From Virgibacillus sp. 7505 (lineage in GTDB: Bacteria; Bacillota; Bacilli; Bacillales; Amphibacillaceae): a stretch of 64,000 nucleotides of DNA. Position numbers and translations under genes: made by a program. The stretch is from contig NZ_NPBF01000032.1 of NCBI RefSeq assembly GCF_002272135.1, positions 62,001-126,000 on the forward strand, written 5' to 3'. The notes under the pieces are model-generated. The model made no database searches and was not told where the DNA came from. It worked only from the letters and a program-made list of their open reading frames with translations. Positions 16,613 to 25,233 of this stretch are shown piece by piece (the stretch's first letter is position 1; the number at the start of each line of letters is the position of its first letter).

Positions 16613-18070
16613 TTACACAGATTTCAATTTATTTTTCTGTGTAGCCAAACTCACTAATACCATCACTATACAGTTAACTATCAATGCAATAATCCCCGTA
16701 TTCACATCATTCCATGATTGCGGAAGAGATGGGATTAAATCGACTAATGTTGTTTGACTTGTTGTGATATAAGCGACAACAGCTAGTCCGGAAATGATTC
16801 CCGCTGCTGCCCCATACTTATTGATGAAGCTGCGCTTCCACAAGCTGCAGAATAGGGACGGAGCGAGTTGCGTCATCAGGCTGTAGCCCATCAATATGAT
16901 ATTCGATAACGTTGCTCCTCCATGCAGTGTGAAATAGACTGCCAGCAAGGAAACAATCGGAACAAACAATCTAGCCAACTTTCCTATTGTCTTGTCACTT
17001 GTCTTAGGTGCAAACACCTGATAGATATTTTTTGCAAGTAGAGTGGCTGTATTCATGACCAGCAAGGAACCTGGTACCAACGCTGTCAGCAATCCCGCGC
17101 CGCCGATGATACCGATCACCCACGGGTCGAAGGTCTCAATCGATAGTCGCAATAGGGAAAGATCCACATCTTCCCCTTCCAATCCAGGCACAGCCAGAAT
17201 CGCTGCTGTTCCGACGAAAAAGACGAATAAGAGCATAAGTGTATAAAGCGGGCTTATTATCGCGTTTTTACGGAAGACCTTCTCGCTTTTCGCTGTATAT
17301 GTGGAACTGAACACTTGCGGCCACATATAGAACCCAAGCACGAGCAGCAAAACAGTTGAGATGACCCATGTCATACTATAGCCTTCATCCGGGAACTTGA
17401 GAAATTCAGGGTTAGCCGCGTGAACTGCCTCGAACATAGGCTGGAAGCCGCCATAATAATGAAGCGGCAGATAGATACCGAGGAAGCAAATGACGATTAC
17501 CATGACAATATCCTTGATTGCAGCTGTCCATGCTGAACCATGCACGCCCGATAGCATCACATAAATCGTTAAGCTGATAGCGCCGATCCATACAGCAGTT
17601 TGCATAGAAATAGCCCCATATGATGCTTGCGAAACGATGATTCCCAACCCCTTGAGCTGCACAACAATGACAGGAATCATACCAATCACCCCGACTAGTG
17701 CAACAAGTACACCTAGATACGGACTGTTAAACTTGCTGACGAAGAAATCAGATTGTGACACAAGTCTATGTTCCTTCGCGTATCGCCATATGACCGGCAA
17801 AAGCCAATAAGACATAATATATGACAAACCAATATACATAAGTACATATAAAGCAGGTGCGCCTTTCCCATATGCCCAGCCGCTTCCACCCAGGAAGGAG
17901 AATGTTGTATAAATTTCCCCTGCCATCAGCAGGAAGACAAAAATGCCGCTGAATCCTCGGCCTCCGACTGTCCATTGCTCCAGGTCCATATCCTTTCCTT
18001 TTGTGGATCTGATTCCCAGGAAGACTGCCAAAAGCAAAAATCCCGATATAATTATAAGTGCAATATTCAT
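16613..18070 (-). CDS. Sodium:solute symporter, YhjB-like
   Basis: This 485-residue SSS-family transporter has about 13 helices. The family motifs GEIYTTFSFLGGSGWAYGKGAPALY (helix 2 and its loop) and GVHGSAWTAAIKDIVMVIVI (helix 6 region) are clear. It follows a DUF3311 protein with a four-base ATGA overlap, the same pair as B. subtilis yhjC-yhjB. Substrates of this subgroup are carboxylic acids or amino acids; which one is not readable here. Ends before a repeat-borne terminator. Confidence 0.85.
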   Translation of the reverse strand: MNIALIIISGFLLLAVFLGIRSTKGKDMDLEQWTVGGRGFSGIFVFLLMAGEIYTTFSFLGGSGWAYGKGAPALYVLMYIGLSYIMSYWLLPVIWRYAKEHRLVSQSDFFVSKFNSPYLGVLVALVGVIGMIPVIVVQLKGLGIIVSQASYGAISMQTAVWIGAISLTIYVMLSGVHGSAWTAAIKDIVMVIVICFLGIYLPLHYYGGFQPMFEAVHAANPEFLKFPDEGYSMTWVISTVLLLVLGFYMWPQVFSSTYTAKSEKVFRKNAIISPLYTLMLLFVFFVGTAAILAVPGLEGEDVDLSLLRLSIETFDPWVIGIIGGAGLLTALVPGSLLVMNTATLLAKNIYQVFAPKTSDKTIGKLARLFVPIVSLLAVYFTLHGGATLSNIILMGYSLMTQLAPSLFCSLWKRSFINKYGAAAGIISGLAVVAYITTSQTTLVDLIPSLPQSWNDVNTGIIALIVNCIVMVLVSLATQKNKLKSV

Positions 18071-18267
18071 TTTTTCTCATCCTCTTTATTCCGTGGATCT
18101 AGTTTGTACATGATTGCCAAGATAACCGATGTAAGAACAGTCCATAGAACCACCCAAAACATCACGAACGGCATGCCAAGTACAAAAGGTTCCACTCTAT
18201 TTGCGAATGGGAGGAATCCCAGCATCCCGATGAAGGGAATGACAGTGAGAAAATATAAACGTTTCAT
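18067..18267 (-). CDS. DUF3311 small membrane protein, YhjC-like
   Basis: This 66-residue protein has two membrane helices (about 4-24 and 31-55) and a charged C-terminus (DPRNKEDEKK). DUF3311 proteins are always found next to sodium:solute symporters and are probably subunits. The ATG at 18267 is chosen because the resulting length equals the family's; the ribosome site is weak (GGTGA). It overlaps the symporter start by four bases. Confidence 0.8.
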   Translation of the reverse strand: MKRLYFLTVIPFIGMLGFLPFANRVEPFVLGMPFVMFWVVLWTVLTSVILAIMYKLDPRNKEDEKK

Positions 18268-18646
18268 TTTTGATTTCACCATCCAAGTTTGTTTTGCATT
18301 GCTTTCTCTCAAAAAGCACATGATGATATCATAATCCTTCTTCTCTTGATAAGCAAAATTAATTTAGCATTTAGAAAAGAAGCTGGAACATAGATAAGAC
18401 TATAGTTCTTAAAACGAAGGTTTTATGGAATTTAGGCAGAATACAAAAGAAATCTTTCAATTAGCGGGATCATTGGTTATACCCCCTACATGGACGATCG
18501 TGATAATGAAGGCATGGTAGGTGAGTACACCTTAGAACTTTAAAGCATTTAGGTTACTGAACACTTATTATGTAGAATGCTTACTGATTTTTTAGAAGCT
18601 ATTTCTTTGCACTATGTTAAAGGAACACTTTATTTGTACAAAAAAA
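18268..18646. other. Intergenic region with decayed sequence
   Basis: About 380 bases without a convincing gene. Around 18380-18445 it has degenerate pieces of the repeat seen at 16297-16605 (GCTGGAACA, ACTATA, TTAGGCAGAATAC in the same order, plus strand). From 18436 to 18543 an open frame without a proper start ends with GYTPYMDDRDNEG-type residues and a TAA, perhaps a gene remnant. No terminator or promoter is clear. Confidence 0.5.
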
Positions 18647-18664
18647 AAGAGCCAATTGGCTCTT
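18647..18664 (-). terminator. Short terminator of small membrane gene
   Basis: AAGAGCC and GGCTCTT pair around AATT. On the minus strand eight T residues follow. It overlaps the stop codon of the gene ending at 18663. Confidence 0.8.
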
Positions 18665-18857
18665 AACTATTACTTGTTTTTAAAAGCTTTCGCAAAAGAT
18701 TGGTTATGGTACCGACAACTAACGAAAAGACAGCAGCTGATAATATTACTCCTATGACCGCTAAAACAGTAACTGGTGCCATTAGGTTGATCGTAAGAAT
18801 AAAAGCTGCTAAGACAAAGGATATGATGTAATCACGCTTTTTAAATCCTTTAAACAT
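18663..18857 (-). CDS. Small membrane protein, unknown
   Basis: This 64-residue protein has a basic N-terminus (MFKGFKKRDY) and two hydrophobic segments (about 12-30 and 32-50). AAGGGAG lies upstream of the ATG at 18857. It is 21 bases downstream of a broken secreted-protein gene on the same strand, so it may be the surviving second gene of a former two-gene unit, for example a partner or protector of the secreted product. That is inference from position only. Confidence 0.55.
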   Translation of the reverse strand: MFKGFKKRDYIISFVLAAFILTINLMAPVTVLAVIGVILSAAVFSLVVGTITNLLRKLLKTSNS

Positions 18858-18878
18858 AGTTATCTCCCTTTTTGTTTG

Positions 18879-19465
18879 TTACCTTTGGTAGAAGTTCTTT
18901 GTTACTTTTCCTGGCTTAGAAACTGTGACTGTATGCCTGATATATAATTCTTGAATAACTAAACCTATACCTTTAGCTTGAAAACCAAATTGGAAGTTAC
19001 CCTTAGCTCTTGCGTAGTATGAAGTTCCAGATTTTTCATGGAAGCCACCCCAGTCGGTTACTGTCCATGCTGACAATGTACCACGTTTGTAATAATAATC
19101 AAGCCCGCCACCATAGCTGGCACTACTACCAGTATACTTAAATTTAGATGAAACTGACACAGTAAATAATTTTAATCCTACCCATGAATAGTAAGACTTG
19201 GTCGCTGAAGCAGTCTTAGTCTTAGTTGCCATTATGGAGAATTCTCCATCTGTTTCAACTAGAGAGGAACCAGCTTGGGCATCCTCAATACCAACCAAAC
19301 CATTTTTGTATACAGTAATTTCTCTGTTACCAGCTACCGTTGATTCAAGGATTGAGCATCAGCAATTTCTTCTTCTGTAGCATTAGCAGCTTCTTGAACA
19401 GCTACTGTTGCTTGTGAAGAATCATTAAGTGCTTGTAATTCTTCACCGCTAATCGTGTTTCCATA
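18879..19465 (-). pseudogene. Truncated and frameshifted secreted-protein gene
   Basis: The 3' part (18879 to about 19345) encodes about 155 residues rich in Tyr, Ser, Thr and Gly (KSYYSWVGLKLFTVSVSS, YYYKRGTLSAW, GNFQFGFQAKG). The 5' part, in another frame from about 19350 to 19463, encodes ISGEELQALNDSSQATVAVQ, then EAANATEEEIADAQS. The two join across a frameshift near 19345-19352 (TTGAATC). No start or signal peptide remains: the sequence upstream is replaced at about 19466 by a two-hairpin repeat also found at 16512. The intact protein was probably a secreted product of about 200 residues. Family not recognised. Confidence 0.7.
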
Positions 19466-19565
19466 CAAAAACCCGAACTCACGCAAATCTTTTTTTAAAA
19501 GATTCTCGTCGTAGTTCGGGTTCTGTCTAGCTGAAACTCTCCTGCTTCAGCCTCTTCAAAAACTA
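19466..19565 (-). repeat. Two-hairpin repeat, second copy, with terminator
   Basis: AACCCGAAC (19470-19478) pairs with GTTCGGGTT (19514-19522), followed by a second arm set TCTAGCTGAAAC...CTTCAGCCTC. The same two-part structure occurs at 16512-16600 with compensating changes (CCTGAAC/GTTCAGG). It terminates gntP on the minus strand and truncates the pseudogene to its left. Confidence 0.7.
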
Positions 19566-19576
19566 GATTCATTGCA

Positions 19577-20899
19577 TCAAACGAATATATCCATAATCAA
19601 TACGCCGCCGAATGCTACAAATGACAGTATCGTTTCGAGAACGGTCCATGTTCGGAATGTCTCTTTGACGGTAAGTCCGAGGTACTCCTTGACCATCCAG
19701 AAACCGGCATCATTCACGTGGGAGAACATGAGGGAACCGGCTCCGGTAGCGATGACGAGTAGCTCTAGATTGACACCTGACATGTGCGCGATGATCGGAG
19801 ATACAATACCTGCTGCTGTTGTCAGCGCAACTGTTGCGGATCCTGTTGCAATTCGGATCAAGCCGGCAACGATGAAGGCGAGCACGATTGGAGAAAGAGA
19901 TAGATGCTCTGACATTTGCGCAATTGTATCGCCAACTCCACTGTCGATGAGCACCTGCTTGAACCCTCCGCCAGCACCAATAATCAAGATGATGGAACCA
20001 ACCGGCAGGATGCACTCCTCCGTCATTCTCTTCAAACGATCCTTATTCATACCTTGACGGAAACCAAGGAAGTAGTAAGCTGCAAATACTGCAATCAATA
20101 ACGCTACTAACGGACTTCCGATAAAGACAAGCAGTTTCTCCGCTAGACTAGGAAGCGGCAGATATGGCCCAATTGCTGACAATATCATCAATATGACTGG
20201 CAGCAGGATAACAAAGAAGCTGATACCTGTGCCTGGCTTGCTTTCAGGCTGTGTCACTTTAATGAGATTAGGCTCTCCTACTGGAATAACCCGTTTATGC
20301 ACCCACTTGGCAAATACCGGTCCGCCCAGGATACCTGCAGGGATAGCGATAATAAGGGAGTACAATAATACCATTCCAAGATCTGCCTCGAAAATGCTGA
20401 TAGCTGCCAGTGCACCTGGATGCGGCGGCACAAGTCCGTGCACAATGGATAGACCGGCTATGACAGGCAAAGCGATCAGCAAAATATTCTGCTTCGTTGT
20501 CTTATAGATACTGATAACAAGCGGGAGTACGATCAGAATACCCACCTCAAAAAATACCGGAATTCCGATGATGAAACCGGCAATAAACATAGCCCACGGT
20601 AACCTTTTCGGCCCAAACATCTTTACGAAGAAGTCTGCCACCTGATTACCGGCACCCGAATCCGCCATCATCTTACCAAGGATCGTACCGAGCGCAAGGA
20701 TACCGACTAGATGCCCAAGGACACCGCCGACACCTGTCTCATAAGCTCCGACAATCTGATCAAATGACAAACCTGCGGTAATGGCAAGGAAGAGACTGGC
20801 CACGGTCAAGCTGATAAACGCATGCCATTTGAAAACCGTGACACCGATGATAACGATCACGATTGATAATAAGGTCATGAGTAAAAGATAGATTTCCAT
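19577..20899 (-). CDS. gntP: Gluconate:proton symporter GntP
   Basis: This 440-residue membrane protein of the GntP family has about 12-14 helices. Motifs: GGVLGHLVGILALGTILGKMMADSGA (N-terminal half), LVPPHPGALAAI, and SHVNDAGFWMVKEYLGLT near the C-terminus, all typical of gluconate permeases. It takes up D-gluconate, which the upstream kinase phosphorylates. The start (ATG, GAGGGG site) follows gntK by 60 bases, a gap that contains its own cre-like site. Ends 11 bases before the repeat-borne terminator. Confidence 0.92.
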   Translation of the reverse strand: MEIYLLLMTLLSIVIVIIGVTVFKWHAFISLTVASLFLAITAGLSFDQIVGAYETGVGGVLGHLVGILALGTILGKMMADSGAGNQVADFFVKMFGPKRLPWAMFIAGFIIGIPVFFEVGILIVLPLVISIYKTTKQNILLIALPVIAGLSIVHGLVPPHPGALAAISIFEADLGMVLLYSLIIAIPAGILGGPVFAKWVHKRVIPVGEPNLIKVTQPESKPGTGISFFVILLPVILMILSAIGPYLPLPSLAEKLLVFIGSPLVALLIAVFAAYYFLGFRQGMNKDRLKRMTEECILPVGSIILIIGAGGGFKQVLIDSGVGDTIAQMSEHLSLSPIVLAFIVAGLIRIATGSATVALTTAAGIVSPIIAHMSGVNLELLVIATGAGSLMFSHVNDAGFWMVKEYLGLTVKETFRTWTVLETILSFVAFGGVLIMDIFV

Positions 20900-20921
20900 C
20901 CCTCGATTTCCCCTCTCTCTA

Positions 20922-20935
20922 TTTAAGCGCTTTCA
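20922..20935. promoter_or_regulatory. cre-like site between gntK and gntP
   Basis: On the minus strand TGAAAGCGCTTAAA matches the CcpA consensus TGAAARCGYTTNCW except for the C at position 13. It lies in the 60-base gap between gntK and gntP and could act as a roadblock or control an internal promoter. Confidence 0.65.
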
Positions 20936-20959
20936 AACCTATAGGCGGAAGCTGCTGCT

Positions 20960-22501
20960 TTAGCGCAGCATCCTCCGCTGGAAATCAGCGATTCGTTCAT
21001 ATTCTGTTTGGAAGCTTCTGGACAACTGAATATATATACTCATTAGTTCCTGATACACTTCTACACAATCCGGATCTGGAGTATGATGATACGTTCTGCC
21101 AATCATATCGTCTACCACATCAAAGGAATCGATATCCCCTAAGCTGTACAAACCGAGAATAGCTGCTCCTAAGCAGGAGCTTTCATAGCTTTCCGGTATA
21201 TGCACTTCCTGATCGAATATATCCGCCATCATCTGTCTCCACATTTCAGATCGTGCAAATCCACCTGTTGCTTGGATTCGTTTCGGCTTACCGGTTAGTT
21301 CCGTTAAAGCAAGCAGCACAGAGTACAGATTGAAAAGCACACCTTCCAGCACCGCCCGGATCATATGCTCCTTTTTATGATGCAGACCAAGTCCGAAGAA
21401 AGAACCGCGGGCATTGGCATCCCAAAGTGGTGCCCGCTCCCCGGCAAGGTATGGATGAAATAGCAAACCGTCTGATCCTGGATTTACCGTTGAAGCGATT
21501 TTTGTCAGCACTTGATATGGATCGATACCAAGTCTAGCTGCCGTTTCTGTCTCAGCAGCTCCGAGTTCATCCCGTACCCAGCGTAGCACGACGCCTCCGT
21601 TATTCACGGGACCACCGATAACCCAATGATTCTCCGTCAAGGCATAACAGAATATACGGCCCTTCGGATCAGTTGTCGGTTTGTCCGTTACAGCTCGGAT
21701 CGCGCCGCTGGTTCCGATTGTTACGGCTACTACACCTTCTTCGACGGCGCCGACACCAAGATTCGAAAGGACACCATCACTTGCACCGATGATAAATGGT
21801 GTTTGCCGCAGCACACCAAGTTTTTCTGCCATTTGCTCGGTGAGACCAACGAATTGGTACGTCGTCGAAACAGGCTCAGATAGTTTATCTTCCGTAACCC
21901 CAGCTACCTGCAATGCTTCCTTATCCCAAGCAAGCTCTTCCAGGTTGAACATCCCGGTTGCAGATGCGATGGAATAATCGACCTTATAACTGCCGAACAG
22001 TTTGAAAAAGACATACTCCTTAATAGAGATGAACTTAGCCGCTTGTTCAAAAGTGGCTGGATGTTCTTCTTTAAGCCAGCGCAATTTCGATAGAGGAGCC
22101 ATCGGATGAATCGGTGTGCCTGTGCGTAAGTAGATGCTATGGCTATCCGTCTCTTCTTTGATTTTTTCCGTCCATTTCGTCGCGCGGTTATCAGCCCATG
22201 TGATACATGCTGTGAGCGGTTTATCATTTGCATCAACTGCTATCACACTGTGCATGGCGGAACTGAAGGAAATACAGCGGATTGCCGCTTTATCTACGCC
22301 GCTTACCTGAATCGTATCCCGGATTGCCGTTACAACAGCTTGGTAGATGACTTCCGGATCTTGTTCTGCTGTTTCAGCTGTAGGCGAATGCAAAGGATAT
22401 TCAATGCCTTCCTTTGCAATTACCTCACCTTCGGTTGTGAACAGGACTGCCTTCGTACTTGTTGTGCCCATGTCCACACCGATCATATAGGAAGCTGCCA
22501 A
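20960..22501 (-). CDS. gntK: Gluconokinase GntK (FGGY family)
   Basis: This 513-residue kinase is the usual FGGY length (B. subtilis GntK is the same size). It converts gluconate to 6-phosphogluconate with ATP. Motifs: MIGVDMGTTSTKAVLF (phosphate 1), AITWADNRATKW, GASDGVLSNLGVGAVEEG and AVTIGTSGAIR (phosphate 2), and IQATGGFARSEMWRQMMADIF (C-terminal adenosine site). TTG start at 22501 with GGGAGGGG upstream. It lies 20 bases downstream of gntZ. Confidence 0.93.
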   Translation of the reverse strand: MAASYMIGVDMGTTSTKAVLFTTEGEVIAKEGIEYPLHSPTAETAEQDPEVIYQAVVTAIRDTIQVSGVDKAAIRCISFSSAMHSVIAVDANDKPLTACITWADNRATKWTEKIKEETDSHSIYLRTGTPIHPMAPLSKLRWLKEEHPATFEQAAKFISIKEYVFFKLFGSYKVDYSIASATGMFNLEELAWDKEALQVAGVTEDKLSEPVSTTYQFVGLTEQMAEKLGVLRQTPFIIGASDGVLSNLGVGAVEEGVVAVTIGTSGAIRAVTDKPTTDPKGRIFCYALTENHWVIGGPVNNGGVVLRWVRDELGAAETETAARLGIDPYQVLTKIASTVNPGSDGLLFHPYLAGERAPLWDANARGSFFGLGLHHKKEHMIRAVLEGVLFNLYSVLLALTELTGKPKRIQATGGFARSEMWRQMMADIFDQEVHIPESYESSCLGAAILGLYSLGDIDSFDVVDDMIGRTYHHTPDPDCVEVYQELMSIYIQLSRSFQTEYERIADFQRRMLR

Positions 22502-22521
22502 CGTCTTCCCCTCCCTTTTCT

Positions 22522-23418
22522 TTAGCGTTTCACCACTGCATGTCCACCGAATTCATTTCGCAGTGCTGCTACTACTTTTCCAGAGAAGGTATCTTCGTCC
22601 AAGGAACGGTAACGCATCATAAGTGACATTGCGATGACTGGAGTTGCAGCTTGCAATTCAAGCGCCGTCTCAACCGTCCATTTTCCTTCACCGGAAGAAT
22701 GCATCACGCCGCGAATCGCATCAAGTTTTGGATCCTTGCTGAAAGCAGATTCCACAAGTTCCATCAGCCAAGAACGGACAACGGAGCCGTTGTTCCACAT
22801 CTTCGCAACTTTCTCATAATCGAAGTCGTAATCACTTTTTTCTAACACTTCGAAGCCTTCTGCAATTGCCTGCATCATGCCATACTCGATTCCGTTATGG
22901 ACCATCTTCAGGAAGTGACCGCTGCCGCTTTTACCAGCGTAGTGATAGCCATTTTCCACGCTGATCGCTTGGAAGATAGGTTCAATCGTCTTGAACACCT
23001 CTGCATCGCCGCCAATCATTGTGCATACGCCGTTACGAGCACCGTCTGTTCCGCCGCTTGTACCAACGTCGAAGAAGTGTACGCCTAGTGCAGCGAAAAT
23101 TTTGGATCGTTCCACGGATTGCTTATAGTTAGAGTTACCGCCATCCATCAGGATGTCTCCCTCGGATAGGTAGCCTTTTAATTCCTCCAGCACTTTATCA
23201 GTGATTTCACCAGCCGGTACCATCGACCAGACAATTTTAGGGCTTGGCAGCTGTTCTACCAATTCTTTTAAAGAACTTGCAGCTGATCCCTTGGATTCAG
23301 CGAATTTAGCACGTGCTTCTTCACTTACATCAAAAGCTGTAACATCGAAGTTATTATCCAATAAGTTCAAACCAAGATTGAATCCCATTTTTCCAAGACC
23401 GATTAATCCAATATGCAT
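22522..23418 (-). CDS. gntZ: 6-phosphogluconate dehydrogenase, decarboxylating, GntZ/YqeC type
   Basis: This 298-residue short form of 6-phosphogluconate dehydrogenase oxidises and decarboxylates 6-phosphogluconate to ribulose 5-phosphate. N-terminal Rossmann motif GLIGLGKMGFNLGLNLL, the substrate block GGTDGARNGVCTMIGGD, and HFLKMVHNGIEYGMMQAIAEGFE with the catalytic Lys and Asn are all present. The 470-residue form is absent. First gene of gntZ-gntK-gntP; start ATG with GAAGGAG. The leader has two palindromes and a cre site. Confidence 0.92.
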   Translation of the reverse strand: MHIGLIGLGKMGFNLGLNLLDNNFDVTAFDVSEEARAKFAESKGSAASSLKELVEQLPSPKIVWSMVPAGEITDKVLEELKGYLSEGDILMDGGNSNYKQSVERSKIFAALGVHFFDVGTSGGTDGARNGVCTMIGGDAEVFKTIEPIFQAISVENGYHYAGKSGSGHFLKMVHNGIEYGMMQAIAEGFEVLEKSDYDFDYEKVAKMWNNGSVVRSWLMELVESAFSKDPKLDAIRGVMHSSGEGKWTVETALELQAATPVIAMSLMMRYRSLDEDTFSGKVVAALRNEFGGHAVVKR

Positions 23419-23435
23419 GATAAGTTAGCTCCTTC

Positions 23436-23480
23436 AAAATAATTTTCAATTTATGATACCATAATACGAAAATAATTTTC
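23436..23480. promoter_or_regulatory. Paired palindromes, candidate RpiR-type operators
   Basis: AAAATAATTTT (23436-23446) and GAAAATAATTTTC (23468-23480) are palindromes whose centres are 33 bases apart, about three helix turns. They lie between gntZ and the divergent RpiR-type gene. Confidence 0.55.
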
Positions 23481-23484
23481 ATAT

Positions 23485-23498
23485 AGCAAGCGCTTTCA
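23485..23498. promoter_or_regulatory. CcpA cre site of gnt operon
   Basis: On the minus strand TGAAAGCGCTTGCT fits TGAAARCGYTTNCW completely. It lies 67 bases upstream of gntZ and 55 bases upstream of the divergent regulator. Confidence 0.82.
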
Positions 23499-23552
23499 GT
23501 TAATTTGTGCTATACTGCTTGTAACAAATAGGACGAAAGGCAGCTGATTTTC

Positions 23553-24398
23553 TTGGCACAACAAGGTTTAACGGGGATTCGTTCCCACTATCCAAGACTG
23601 AGTGAAAAAGAGAAAAAAATTGCAGATTTCATTTTGGAACACCCGGAAAGTATTGTTCACCAGACTATCAGCCAAGTAGCAGATCAGCTCGAAGTAGCGG
23701 ATGCTACTGTTTCCCGTTTCTGTAAACGAATCGGCTACAAAGGCTTCCAAGCACTGAAAATTGCTTTAGCACCAGAAATCATTTCTCCCAATAAGATGCT
23801 GCACGAAGACGTAAACGATACGGATGAGGCAAAAATGGTTGCGGAAAAGATTTTTCATTCCAATATCCGAACCCTGGAAAATACATTGCAGGTGCTGGAC
23901 AAGGCGGAGCTGGAGCAGGCTGTCTTATTGCTCCTAGAGGCAAGAAGAGTGGAGTTCTATGGTTTTGGCGGATCGAATATGGTCGCAATGGATGCGTATC
24001 ATAAGTTTGTCCGCTCTGGTGTGCCGGCCTTCGCTTTTCCTGATGCCCACTTGCAGCTCATGTCTGCTTCCCAACTGACCGACCAGGATGTTGCTTTTAT
24101 CTTTTCTCATTCAGGTGCCAGCAAGGATGCCTATCAGCTGCTGCAGACCGTCAAGAAAACAGGCGCCAGAACGATCGCCATCACTGGCTTCCCCAAGTCC
24201 CCTATCGGCCAGCAGGTGGACGTTGCCTTGCATACTAGCTCAGAGGAAACCGATTATCGTTCCGAAGCGCTTGCGTCGCGGATTGCACAACTGAGTATCA
24301 TCGATGCTCTTTATGTAACAGTCATCATGCGTCAGAAAGAAAAGGCACAAACCTCCGTTGAAAAAGTTCGTAACGCTATCGCCGCAACAAAAATGTGA
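23553..24398 (+). CDS. RpiR/MurR-family regulator of gluconate operon
   Basis: This 281-residue regulator has an N-terminal HTH (about 1-77: LSEKEKKIADFILEHPESI and QVADQLEVADATVSRFCKRIGYKGFQALK) and a C-terminal SIS sugar-phosphate domain (about 125-260: EFYGFGGSNMVAMDAYHKF and FIFSHSGASKDAYQLLQTVKKTGARTIAIT). It faces gntZ and probably senses 6-phosphogluconate. B. subtilis uses a GntR-family repressor for gnt, so the regulator class has changed here. TTG start at 23553; the ribosome site GAAAGG is 12 bases away, slightly far. Confidence 0.87.
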   Translation: MAQQGLTGIRSHYPRLSEKEKKIADFILEHPESIVHQTISQVADQLEVADATVSRFCKRIGYKGFQALKIALAPEIISPNKMLHEDVNDTDEAKMVAEKIFHSNIRTLENTLQVLDKAELEQAVLLLLEARRVEFYGFGGSNMVAMDAYHKFVRSGVPAFAFPDAHLQLMSASQLTDQDVAFIFSHSGASKDAYQLLQTVKKTGARTIAITGFPKSPIGQQVDVALHTSSEETDYRSEALASRIAQLSIIDALYVTVIMRQKEKAQTSVEKVRNAIAATKM

Positions 24399-24420
24399 CC
24401 CGCCAGAAGCTGACGGGTCA
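24396..24420. terminator. Shared terminator hairpin
   Basis: TGACCCG/CGGGTCA (24396-24402 with 24414-24420) has an 11-base loop. The 5' arm contains the stop codon of the RpiR gene and the 3' arm includes the stop of gmuR. Confidence 0.65.
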
Positions 24421-25131
24421 CTTTCCATTGAGATTTACTGTTGTAATTTCGAACTTGTCAAACCGATGTCTTGCAAAGGAATATTCGAAGGCAATACCGG
24501 TATTGAGATAAGCGACCTGCTCTATCACAAGTACCGGTTCATTTTCGGATAATCCCAGTTCCTTCATGTCTTGTGCTGTTGCTTGCTCCGCTCTGATCCG
24601 GCGGCGTGATCCTGCAATTTTCAAGCCTAATTCTTTTTCCATGTATGCATATACCGAGTTATGCAGGACTGTCGGGGTGATACCTGGTATGAGCGGCGTC
24701 GGCATATACGTTTCTTCTATAACATGAGGATTATCATCGACACAGCGTACACGGATATGATGATATACAGGCGTATCTTCCGAAATGGCCAAGTATGATG
24801 CCACTTCAGCTGTAGGAGCAATCATGTCAAACAACAAAAGCTTTGAGGTAACTTGCTTCTCCTTCATTAAACTGGTAAAGCCGAGCGTTTCATTCGTTCC
24901 CACATGAATGTAATCCGATTGGAAGGAAGACTGCACAATGAATGTTCCATGTCCGCGCTTTCGGAAAACGATTCCCTCTGATGCAAGTACATCAAGCGCG
25001 CGTTTAACTGTCATCCTGCTGCAGGAAAATTCTTCGACAAGGCTATGTTCATCTGGTAACGGCTGGTCTAGAGGGTAGAATCCTGATTCGATACGATGTC
25101 TGATTTCTTCTGATATCACTTGATATTTCAT
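24418..25131 (-). CDS. gmuR: GntR/HutC-family repressor, GmuR type
   Basis: This 237-residue regulator has a GntR winged helix (about 1-68: LPDEHSLVEEFSCSRMTVKRALDVLASEGIVFRKRGHGTFI) and a UTRA ligand domain (about 85-230: RVRCVDDNPHVIEETYMP, VLVIEQVAYL). It is the fifth gene after EIIB, EIIA, EIIC and a GH1 enzyme, the gene order gmuBACDR of B. subtilis, in which GmuR represses glucomannan use. Start ATG with AGGAGG. A HutC-type site lies in front of the operon. Confidence 0.88.
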   Translation of the reverse strand: MKYQVISEEIRHRIESGFYPLDQPLPDEHSLVEEFSCSRMTVKRALDVLASEGIVFRKRGHGTFIVQSSFQSDYIHVGTNETLGFTSLMKEKQVTSKLLLFDMIAPTAEVASYLAISEDTPVYHHIRVRCVDDNPHVIEETYMPTPLIPGITPTVLHNSVYAYMEKELGLKIAGSRRRIRAEQATAQDMKELGLSENEPVLVIEQVAYLNTGIAFEYSFARHRFDKFEITTVNLNGK

Positions 25132-25212
25132 AGTGTTCCTCCTCTGCTGCCGATCTGTTTGTTGTTAGCTTATCAAAATACTGGAATTGCAGCAATCTGC
25201 CAATGAAAATGA

Positions 25213-25227
25213 CGGCCATATTGGCCG
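25213..25227 (-). terminator. Weak hairpin between gmuD and gmuR
   Basis: CGGCCA/TGGCCG with loop TAT; on the minus strand it is followed by TCATTTTCATT. It may lower expression of gmuR relative to upstream genes. Confidence 0.45.
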
Positions 25228-25233
25228 CCACTA

